From Sphingomonas echinoides (GTDB taxonomy: Bacteria; Pseudomonadota; Alphaproteobacteria; Sphingomonadales; Sphingomonadaceae), in assembly GCF_029623395.1 (NCBI RefSeq), contig NZ_JAPYKK010000001.1, positions 1 through 64,000 on the forward strand: a DNA stretch of 64,000 nt, read 5' to 3'. Below the pieces are notes generated by a model. The model did no database searches. It was not told the origin of the DNA and saw nothing but the letters and a program-made list of their open reading frames with translations. Both the position numbers and the translations under genes were made by a program. This document shows, one piece after another, positions 1 through 7,121 of this stretch; position 1 is the first letter of the stretch; each line of letters begins with the position of its first letter.

Positions 1-2
1 CC

Positions 3-668
3 ATGGATATGCGCGCAAGGTCGATCGCGACCGGCCTGCTCCCCGCTCTCCTGCCCGCCCTGCTCTTGGTGAGCGGCTGCGCGGGGACGCAGAATCGCGG
101 GCTCGAATCGGTCCACCAGCCCGTCGTCAGTCGGACCAGCTATGCGTTCGACGTCACCACCACGCCCGACGGCCTCGCCCCCGGCGAACGGCAACGGCTG
201 GCCGGATGGATGGCGTCGCTCAGGGTTGGCTATGGCGATTCCATCGCAGTCGAAAGCGCCGACGGCGATGGCGGCGCGATCCGCGATACGGTCGCGGCCG
301 AGACCGCTCGTTACGGCCTGCTGCTGGCGAACGACGTGCCGCTGACCGATACCCCGGTCCCGCCCGGCACGGCACGGATCGTCGTGACTCGAATGTCCGC
401 AAAGGTCCCTGGCTGCCCCGATTTCAGCCGGGTTCGCTCGCCCGAGTTCGAGAGCAACACCTCGTCCAATCAAGGCTGCGCGATCAATTCGAACATCGCC
501 GCGATGGTCGCCAATCCGGGCGATCTGGTGCGCGGGCAGGTAGGTCGCCCGATCACCGACCAGGCGACGTCGAACCGCGCGATCGACGCCTATCGCAAGG
601 CGGTGCCGACCGGAAACGGCGGCATCACCATCCTGACAGAAAGCACCGGCGGCGGGAGCAAGAAATGA
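3..668 (+). CDS. cpaD: CpaD-type pilus biogenesis lipoprotein
   Basis: Outer-membrane-associated component of the Tad/Flp pilus secretion apparatus. The N-terminus has a signal peptide ending in a lipobox-like LLVSGC at about residues 21-26, so Cys26 is the likely lipidated residue. The C-terminal half carries the family signature: GCPDFS, then SNQGCAINSNIAAMVANPGD and LVRGQ. The length of 221 aa fits CpaD proteins. Two ATGs (3 and 9) are both possible starts, and because the window begins here an even earlier start cannot be excluded. The stop overlaps the cpaE start as ATGA, which indicates translational coupling in a tad operon whose upstream part (cpaA/B/C, pilin) lies outside the window. 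Confidence 0.88.
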   Translation: MDMRARSIATGLLPALLPALLLVSGCAGTQNRGLESVHQPVVSRTSYAFDVTTTPDGLAPGERQRLAGWMASLRVGYGDSIAVESADGDGGAIRDTVAAETARYGLLLANDVPLTDTPVPPGTARIVVTRMSAKVPGCPDFSRVRSPEFESNTSSNQGCAINSNIAAMVANPGDLVRGQVGRPITDQATSNRAIDAYRKAVPTGNGGITILTESTGGGSKK

Positions 669-1954
669 ACGCACCCTTCAACCCCGGTCGTATAGGGTCG
701 CGGGACCCCTTCGCCGCCTATGTCTGCGACGAGACCGCCGCCGAGACGCTTCGCCCGGTCGCGGTCGAAATGGGCTGGGCACCGGAAAAGGTGAACAAGG
801 GCGGACTGCGCAACGCCGTGCAGTCGCTGTCCGTGTCCGCCTCCCCGCAAATCCTGTTCGTCGACCTGTCCGAGAGCGGCGATCCGATCAACGACATCAA
901 CGCGTTAGCTGAAGTGTGTGAACCCGGCACGGTCGTCATTGCTGCGGGTCAGGTCAACGACGTCCGGCTGTACCGAGAGCTCGTCGTCAGCGGCATTCAG
1001 GATTATCTGCTCAAGCCGCTCAGCCCCGACATGCTGCGCGACGCGTTCGGCCATGCCCAAGCGATGCTGAATGCGCCCAAGGCGGTCGAAGCCACAACCG
1101 AACGCCCGCATATCTCGACTTGCTTCATCGGCGCCCGCGGCGGCGTCGGGGCATCGACCCTGGCAACATCGATTGCGTGGATGATGAGCGAGAAAGGCGC
1201 GCGGACCACCGCTCTGCTCGACCTCGACGTGCATTTCGGCACGGGTGCGCTGGCGCTCGATCTTGAACCCGGGCGCGGCCTGACCGATGCGATCGACAAT
1301 CCGAGCCGGATCGACGGCCTGTTTATCGAACGCGCGATGGTGAAGGCCAGTGAACGGCTGTCTGTCCTGTCCGCGGAAGCTCCGATCAGCGTTCCGGTGA
1401 TGACCGATGGCACGGCGTTTTACCAGTTGCAGGAAGAAATGCGCGCCGCGTTCGAATGCACGATCGTCGACTTGCCGCGCGGGATGCTGGTGCAACACCC
1501 ACATCTGATGACCGACATCCAGGTCGCGGTGATCGTGACCGAACTGACGCTGGCGGCCGCACGCGACACGATCCGGCTGTTGTCGTGGCTCAAGACCAAC
1601 GCGCCGCAGACCCAGGTCGTGGTGGTCGCGAACAAGCTGCAGGTCGCGGCCCAGCTCGAAATCAGTCGGAAGGACTTCGAGGGGTCGATCGAGCGCAAGA
1701 TCGATTACGCCATTCCGTTCGATCAGAAGCTCGCCGCGCAAGCCGCGAAACTGGGCAAGCCGCTCGCCGAAGTCGGCAAGACCTCCAAGACGATTCAGCC
1801 GCTGACGGAGCTTGCCGCCAATCTGATGGCGGTCGGCGATTCCGCGCAGTCGATCGACACCGGCGGCAAGAAGACGGCGGGCAGCAAGGGCACGTCGCTG
1901 ATCGGCAAGTTCGACCTGAAGGGGATGCTCTCCAAGTCGGGCAAGAAAAAGTGA
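665..1954 (+). CDS. cpaE: CpaE/TadZ-family pilus assembly ATPase-like protein
   Basis: Localisation factor of the Tad pilus. Residues about 15-125 look like a response-regulator-like (pseudo-receiver) domain, followed by a MinD/ParA-like domain. Its P-loop, GARGGVGAST at residues 156-165, is the atypical form of CpaE proteins and lacks the lysine of a normal Walker A. A longer open frame runs upstream through cpaD; I chose the ATG at 665 because it overlaps the cpaD stop (ATGA) and gives the usual N-terminus and a usual length of 429 aa. It is followed 36 bases later by tadB, with no cpaF between. Confidence 0.88.
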   Translation: MNAPFNPGRIGSRDPFAAYVCDETAAETLRPVAVEMGWAPEKVNKGGLRNAVQSLSVSASPQILFVDLSESGDPINDINALAEVCEPGTVVIAAGQVNDVRLYRELVVSGIQDYLLKPLSPDMLRDAFGHAQAMLNAPKAVEATTERPHISTCFIGARGGVGASTLATSIAWMMSEKGARTTALLDLDVHFGTGALALDLEPGRGLTDAIDNPSRIDGLFIERAMVKASERLSVLSAEAPISVPVMTDGTAFYQLQEEMRAAFECTIVDLPRGMLVQHPHLMTDIQVAVIVTELTLAAARDTIRLLSWLKTNAPQTQVVVVANKLQVAAQLEISRKDFEGSIERKIDYAIPFDQKLAAQAAKLGKPLAEVGKTSKTIQPLTELAANLMAVGDSAQSIDTGGKKTAGSKGTSLIGKFDLKGMLSKSGKKK

Positions 1955-1990
1955 CCGCGTTCGCATCCATGCGGGGCGTGTGACAGCGCC

Positions 1991-2965
1991 ATGAACCTCA
2001 TCCCGATCCTTTCGCTGGGCCTGGGCGCGCTGGTCGTGCTGATGCTGATGGCGTTTGCCTTCACCGGGCCCAATGCGGACCGCTCGGGGTCGCGCCGCCT
2101 GGATGCTGTGCGCGAACGGCACAGTGAAACGGGCAATGTCCTGGCGGATGCGCAGTTGCGCCGGATCTCAGCCGCGCGGAGCAACCGCATGGATCTGGCC
2201 GCGGCACGCTTCCTGCCCAACCCCGCCCTGCTCAAGAAGCGGCTCGCGATGACCGGCAAGACCTGGACGGTCGGTCAATACGGCGTGGCGACGCTTCTTG
2301 CCGTCAGCGGCGTCACGCTCCTGCTCGCGATCTTGGGGCTGCCGTTCCTGCTTGCGCTGCTGGTCGGCGTCGTGATCGGGGCGGGCGTGCCGCACAAGGT
2401 GGTCGGGTTCACAATCAAGCGCCGGATCGGCAAGTTCACCACCAAGTTTCCCGACGCGATCGAACTGCTCGTCCGAGGCCTGCGATCCGGCCTGCCGATT
2501 ACCGAGACGATCTCGGTCGTGGCGCAGGAAGTCGACGGGCCGGTCGGCGTCGAGTTCAAGACGATCACCGACAAGATGAAGATCGGTCGGACCATGGACG
2601 CCGCCCTGCAGGACACCGCGGATCGGCTCGGCACGCCCGAGTTCCAGTTCTTCTGCATTACCATCGCGATTCAGCGTGAAACCGGCGGCAATCTGGCCGA
2701 AACGCTTGCCAATCTTGCCACGGTCCTGCGCATGCGGGGTCAAATGAAGCTCAAAATCCGCGCAATGTCGTCGGAATCGAAGGCGTCGGCGTACATCGTC
2801 GGGTCGTTGCCGTTCATCGTCTTCACGCTGATCTGGATCATCAACCCCCCGTATATGGCGAATTTCTTCATCGATCAGCGCCTGATGGTCACCGGCGGGA
2901 TCGGGATGCTGTGGATGGGCATGGGCGCGTTCATCATGAGCCGCATGGTCAGTTTCGAGATTTGA
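1991..2965 (+). CDS. tadB: Type II secretion F family protein TadB
   Basis: Inner-membrane platform protein of the Tad pilus, 324 aa. It has an N-terminal hydrophobic segment (about residues 5-25), a hydrophobic pair around residues 95-135, a cytoplasmic T2SSF (GspF-like) domain containing FPDAIELLVRGLRSGLPI and RETGGNLAETLANL, and two C-terminal membrane segments. This is the normal TadB layout. It lies in the operon cpaD-cpaE-tadB-tadC, with tadC starting two bases after its stop. It presumably partners TadC and the traffic ATPase CpaF, whose gene is not in the window. Confidence 0.88.
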   Translation: MNLIPILSLGLGALVVLMLMAFAFTGPNADRSGSRRLDAVRERHSETGNVLADAQLRRISAARSNRMDLAAARFLPNPALLKKRLAMTGKTWTVGQYGVATLLAVSGVTLLLAILGLPFLLALLVGVVIGAGVPHKVVGFTIKRRIGKFTTKFPDAIELLVRGLRSGLPITETISVVAQEVDGPVGVEFKTITDKMKIGRTMDAALQDTADRLGTPEFQFFCITIAIQRETGGNLAETLANLATVLRMRGQMKLKIRAMSSESKASAYIVGSLPFIVFTLIWIINPPYMANFFIDQRLMVTGGIGMLWMGMGAFIMSRMVSFEI

Positions 2966-2967
2966 CG

Positions 2968-3957
2968 ATGGCACCTGCACACACCGGTCCGATGGTTCTC
3001 GGCTTTGACGTCTACACCGTGGCGACTCTGCTCGCCGGGGTCGCGGCCTTCATGGTTTTGCTCGCCCTCTACGCGGTCACCACCGTCAACGACCCGATGA
3101 CCAAGCGCGTCAAGGCCCTCAACGATCGGCGCGAGCAGTTGAAGGCGGGGATCACCGCGTCGACCAAGCGCCGCGCGAAGCTCGTCACCAAGAACGAGAC
3201 GACCGACCGCATCAAGACCCTGTTGTCGAGCCTGAAAGTCCTCCAGGACAGCCAGGTCAAGGCCGCGCAGGTCAAGCTGATGCAAGCGGGAATCCGGTCG
3301 AAGGAATACGCCGTCGCGGTCATTTTCGGTCGGCTGGTGCTGCCGCTGACATGGGGCGTGCTGGTCCTGTACCTGGTCTACGGCAGCGGCATTTTCGCCA
3401 ACTGGACGCCGTGGAAGATGTACGCGATCGTCGCGACCAACTTCGTGCTGTCGTACAAGGCGCCCGATCTCTATCTCGACAACAAGATCACCAAGCGATC
3501 GCAGGCGATCCAAAAGGGGTTGCCCGATGCGCTCGACCTGCTGGTGATCTGCGCGGAGGCGGGCCTGACCGTCGACGCTGCGTTCAACCGTGTCGCGCGC
3601 GAACTGGGCAAGGCATACCCCGAACTCGGCGACGAATTCACGCTGACCGCGATCGAGCTCGGGTTCCTCGCGGAACGGCGGCAGGCGTTCGAAAACCTCG
3701 CCTCGCGGGTCAAGCTCGACGCGGTCAAGGGCGTGGTCACCACCATGGTGCAGACCGAAAAATACGGGACCCCGCTCGCGTCCGCCTTGCGCGTGCTTTC
3801 GGCCGAATTCCGCAACGAGCGGATGATGCGCGCGGAGGAGAAGGCGGCACGGCTGCCCGCAATCATGACGATCCCGCTGATCCTGTTCATCCTGCCGACG
3901 CTGTTCATCGTCATCCTCGGCCCCGCCGCGTGCTCGATCGCGGACGCGTTCAAATAG
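2968..3957 (+). CDS. tadC: Type II secretion F family protein TadC
   Basis: Second inner-membrane platform protein of the Tad pilus, 329 aa from the ATG at 2968. A longer frame overlaps tadB from 2911 but has no family support. It shows an N-terminal membrane segment (about residues 13-32), a central hydrophobic pair, the T2SSF domain with LPDALDLLVICAEAGLTVDA and FRNERMMRAEEKAARLP, and a C-terminal hydrophobic segment. The spacing of two bases after tadB implies co-translation. Confidence 0.88.
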   Translation: MAPAHTGPMVLGFDVYTVATLLAGVAAFMVLLALYAVTTVNDPMTKRVKALNDRREQLKAGITASTKRRAKLVTKNETTDRIKTLLSSLKVLQDSQVKAAQVKLMQAGIRSKEYAVAVIFGRLVLPLTWGVLVLYLVYGSGIFANWTPWKMYAIVATNFVLSYKAPDLYLDNKITKRSQAIQKGLPDALDLLVICAEAGLTVDAAFNRVARELGKAYPELGDEFTLTAIELGFLAERRQAFENLASRVKLDAVKGVVTTMVQTEKYGTPLASALRVLSAEFRNERMMRAEEKAARLPAIMTIPLILFILPTLFIVILGPAACSIADAFK

Positions 3958-4024
3958 AAGCACTTGCGACGTGCTTGTCGAACGGTCAGGGTCGTCGTCA
4001 CCGCTTTGTAGCAGGAGACGCGCC

Positions 4025-4321
4025 ATGCCATTTACGACACCCCAACAGTTCGTCCTGCTCGCCGTGATTTTGGTAGCAGGCTGGCTGATCGGCTATGCCA
4101 GCGCACCGGGCACGCGGAAGTACAAACGCCAGTTGCAGGACGAATCGGCGCGCAATATGGTCTATCGGCAAGAGACGGAAGGCCATCTGCGCGCCGCCGA
4201 CGAGCGCGTCGCCGAGCAGAACCGCGAGATTGAGATGCTCCGCACCGAGCTGGCGGACGCGGATCGGACGATCGCAGCACTGCGGGAGTCCGGCCCTTTG
4301 CCGCCACGCGACAGGATGTAA
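4025..4321 (+). CDS. Small membrane-anchored coiled-coil protein, function unknown
   Basis: I do not recognise this 98-residue protein. It has one N-terminal membrane segment (about residues 8-27, ending GYASAPGT). A charged helix follows, rich in Glu, Arg and Ala with heptad-like spacing (ADERVAEQNREIEMLRTELA), which suggests a single-pass protein with a cytoplasmic coiled coil. The ATG at 4025 is chosen for its AGGAG ribosome site about 9 bases upstream; a longer frame from 3971 lacks this. It could belong to the tail of the tad operon (67-base gap) or stand alone. It converges on ppdK across a strong hairpin. Confidence 0.6.
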   Translation: MPFTTPQQFVLLAVILVAGWLIGYASAPGTRKYKRQLQDESARNMVYRQETEGHLRAADERVAEQNREIEMLRTELADADRTIAALRESGPLPPRDRM

Positions 4322-4344
4322 GACCGAACCGTCGCACCGAAGAA

Positions 4345-4367
4345 GTGGGGGGAACGACGCCCCCCAC
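4345..4367. terminator. Hairpin between convergent genes
   Basis: GTGGGGGG pairs perfectly with CCCCCCAC across a 7-base loop. It sits between the stop of the small membrane gene (plus) and the stop of ppdK (minus), so it can end transcription from both sides. There is no clear T-run, only TTCTT on the minus side. Confidence 0.5.
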
Positions 4368-4375
4368 CCCTTGCT

Positions 4376-7042
4376 TCAGGCGCGCTTGGCCAGCGCCGCC
4401 TGCGCCGCCGCCAGTCGCGCGATCGGGACGCGGTACGGCGAGGCCGAGACGTAATCGAGCCCGACCGTCTCGCAGAAGGCGATGCTCGCCGGATCGCCGC
4501 CATGCTCCCCGCAGATGCCGAGCTTGATATCCGGCCGCGTCGCGCGCCCGCGTTCTGCCGCGAGCGCGATCAGCTGTCCGACACCCTCGACGTCGAGGCT
4601 GACGAACGGGTCGCGTGCATAGATCCCGCGCTCGACATAGGTGCTCAGGAAGCGCGCCGCATCGTCACGGCTCACGCCTAGCGTGGTCTGGGTCAAGTCG
4701 TTGGTTCCGAACGAGAAGAACGCGCCGACCTCGGCGATCTCGCCCGCCATCAGGCAGGCGCGCGGGAGCTCGATCATCGTACCGACGTGATAGTCGAGTG
4801 TCGTGCCGGTCGCTGCGAACACCGCCTGCGCGGCCTTGTCGACCACCGTCTTCATCAATTCGAGCTCGCGCCGGGTGCCGACCAGCGGGATCATCACCTC
4901 GGGAATCGGCGCCGCGCCCGACCGCTGCGCGACGTCGACCGCCGCCTCGAAGATCGCGCGCGCCTGCATCTCGTAGATTTCGGGATAGGTCACGCCCAGC
5001 CGGCACCCGCGATGCCCGAGCATCGGGTTGAATTCGTGCAGTTCCGCCGCGCGGCGCTTGAGCACCGCGATGTCGATCCCCGCCGATCGTGCGACCTCGG
5101 CGAATTCGGCTTCCTCGTGCGGGAGGAATTCGTGCAGTGGCGGATCGAGAAGGCGGATCGTCACCGGAAGCCCGGCCATCACTTCGAACAGCTGGACGAA
5201 GTCGCTGCGCTGTTCGGGCAGCAATTTGTCGAGCGCGGCGCGGCGGCCCGCTTCGTCCTCGGCCAAAATCATCTGGCGGACATCGGTGATCCGCTGTGCA
5301 TCGAAGAACATGTGCTCGGTCCGGCACAGACCGATACCCTCCGCACCGAACTCGCGCGCGACCTTGGCGTCGAGCGGGGTCTCGGCATTGGCGCGGACCT
5401 TGAGGCGCCGCACGCCATCCGCCCACACCATCAACGCCGCGAAATCGCCCGACAATTCGGGCTGCACGGTCGGGACTTCGCCCGCCATCACCTCGCCGGT
5501 GGTGCCGTCGATCGTCACCATGTCGCCCGCCTTGATCGTGCGATCGCCGACGCGCATCGTGCCCGCCTTGGCGTCGATCGCGATCGAGCCAGCGCCCGAG
5601 ACGCACGGCCGCCCCATGCCGCGTGCGACGACGGCCGCGTGGCTGGTCATCCCGCCGCGGGCGGTGAGGATACCGCGCGCAGCGTGCATCCCGTGAATGT
5701 CCTCAGGCGACGTTTCGGTGCGGATTAGGATCACCGAATCACCAGCGTTGGCGCGCTTTTCCGCCGTATCGCTGTCGAAAACGGCGTATCCCGACGCCGC
5801 ACCCGGCGAGGCGGGCAACCCCTTGGTCAGCACGTCGCGCGTCGCCGTGGGGTCGAGCGTCGGGTGGAGCAGCTGATCGAGCGCCATCGGATCGATCCGC
5901 GCGACCGCTTCCTCGCGCGTGATCAGCCCCTCGTTCGCCATGTCGACCGCGATCTTGAGCGCGGCCTTGGCGGTGCGCTTGCCCGAACGCGTCTGGAGCA
6001 TCCACAGCTTGCCCTGCTGCACCGTGAATTCGATGTCCTGCATGTCGCGGTAATGCGTCTCGAGCAAGTCGAACACCTTCGCCAGCTCGCCGTACACTTC
6101 GGGCATCGCCTCTTCCATCGAGGCGGGCTTGGCACCGGCGGCTTCGCGCGCGGCGACGGTGAGATATTGCGGGGTGCGGATGCCGGCGACGACGTCCTCG
6201 CCCTGCGCGTTGATCAGGAACTCGCCGTAATAAGCGCGCGTGCCGATCGAGGGGTCGCGGGTGAAGGCGACGCCGGTTGCCGAGGTCTCGCCCATGTTGC
6301 CGAACACCATCGCCTGGATGTTGACCGCGGTCCCCCAGCTTGCCGGGATGTCGTTGAGGCGGCGATAGACTTTTGCGCGCTCCGACTGCCACGAACCGAA
6401 CACCGCACCGACCGCGCCCCAGAGCTGGTCGTGCACGTCCTGCGGGAAGGGCTTGCCCCATTGCTGCTCGACCAGGCCCTTATATTCGGCGACGAGGCCG
6501 CGCAGATCGTCCGCGCTGAGATCGGTATCGAGGAAATAGCCGCGATCTTCCTTGGCGATTTCCAGCGCTTCCTCGAACGCGCCGTGGTCGAGCTCGAGCA
6601 CCACGTCGGAATACATCTGGATGAAGCGGCGGTAGCTGTCCCACGCGAAGCGCGCGTCGCCCGAGGTGGTCGCGAGGCCCTCGACGGTCTGGTCGTTGAG
6701 CCCGAGGTTGAGGACGGTGTCCATCATCCCCGGCATCGAGGCGCGCGCGCCCGACCGGACAGAGACGAGCAGCGGATCGGCGGCATCGCCGAACACCTTG
6801 CCGGTGATGCCCTCGATATGCGCGATCCCGGTCGCGACTTCGTCGCGCAGGCCCTGCGGGAACTGGCCGCCCTCATCGTAATAGACAGCGCAGAAATCGG
6901 TCGAAATCGTGAAGCCCGGCGGGACCGGCAGGCCGATCGACGCCATCTCCGCCAGATTCGCGCCCTTGCCCCCCAGCAAATTCCGGTCGCCCTTGCCCCC
7001 ATCGGACACCCCGCCGCCGAAGCGGTATACGTACTGAGTCAT
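4376..7042 (-). CDS. ppdK: Pyruvate, phosphate dikinase
   Basis: Interconverts ATP, phosphate and pyruvate with AMP, PPi and phosphoenolpyruvate in the cytoplasm, linking glycolysis and gluconeogenesis. The 888 residues match the family length. Domains in order: N-terminal nucleotide-binding domain (LLGGKGANLAEM near residue 22), a swivelling phosphohistidine domain with GGMTSHAAVVARGMGRPC (catalytic His at about residue 468), and a C-terminal PEP/pyruvate TIM barrel with GLCRTEHMF and GICGEHGGDPASI. It lies 79 bases downstream of glyS on the same strand and could be transcribed with it. Confidence 0.95.
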   Translation of the reverse strand: MTQYVYRFGGGVSDGGKGDRNLLGGKGANLAEMASIGLPVPPGFTISTDFCAVYYDEGGQFPQGLRDEVATGIAHIEGITGKVFGDAADPLLVSVRSGARASMPGMMDTVLNLGLNDQTVEGLATTSGDARFAWDSYRRFIQMYSDVVLELDHGAFEEALEIAKEDRGYFLDTDLSADDLRGLVAEYKGLVEQQWGKPFPQDVHDQLWGAVGAVFGSWQSERAKVYRRLNDIPASWGTAVNIQAMVFGNMGETSATGVAFTRDPSIGTRAYYGEFLINAQGEDVVAGIRTPQYLTVAAREAAGAKPASMEEAMPEVYGELAKVFDLLETHYRDMQDIEFTVQQGKLWMLQTRSGKRTAKAALKIAVDMANEGLITREEAVARIDPMALDQLLHPTLDPTATRDVLTKGLPASPGAASGYAVFDSDTAEKRANAGDSVILIRTETSPEDIHGMHAARGILTARGGMTSHAAVVARGMGRPCVSGAGSIAIDAKAGTMRVGDRTIKAGDMVTIDGTTGEVMAGEVPTVQPELSGDFAALMVWADGVRRLKVRANAETPLDAKVAREFGAEGIGLCRTEHMFFDAQRITDVRQMILAEDEAGRRAALDKLLPEQRSDFVQLFEVMAGLPVTIRLLDPPLHEFLPHEEAEFAEVARSAGIDIAVLKRRAAELHEFNPMLGHRGCRLGVTYPEIYEMQARAIFEAAVDVAQRSGAAPIPEVMIPLVGTRRELELMKTVVDKAAQAVFAATGTTLDYHVGTMIELPRACLMAGEIAEVGAFFSFGTNDLTQTTLGVSRDDAARFLSTYVERGIYARDPFVSLDVEGVGQLIALAAERGRATRPDIKLGICGEHGGDPASIAFCETVGLDYVSASPYRVPIARLAAAQAALAKRA

Positions 7043-7121
7043 GCGTCTTCCCTCTAACAGGTTGAATTCGCTGGGGAGGCGATTGGAAGGTTAGGCTAAG
7101 GTTAGGCGTAAAGCGATTGCA

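Noticed and set aside
905..2122. 405-codon minus-strand frame over cpaE/tadB
   Set aside because: No family signal, and the plus strand carries two clear tad genes.
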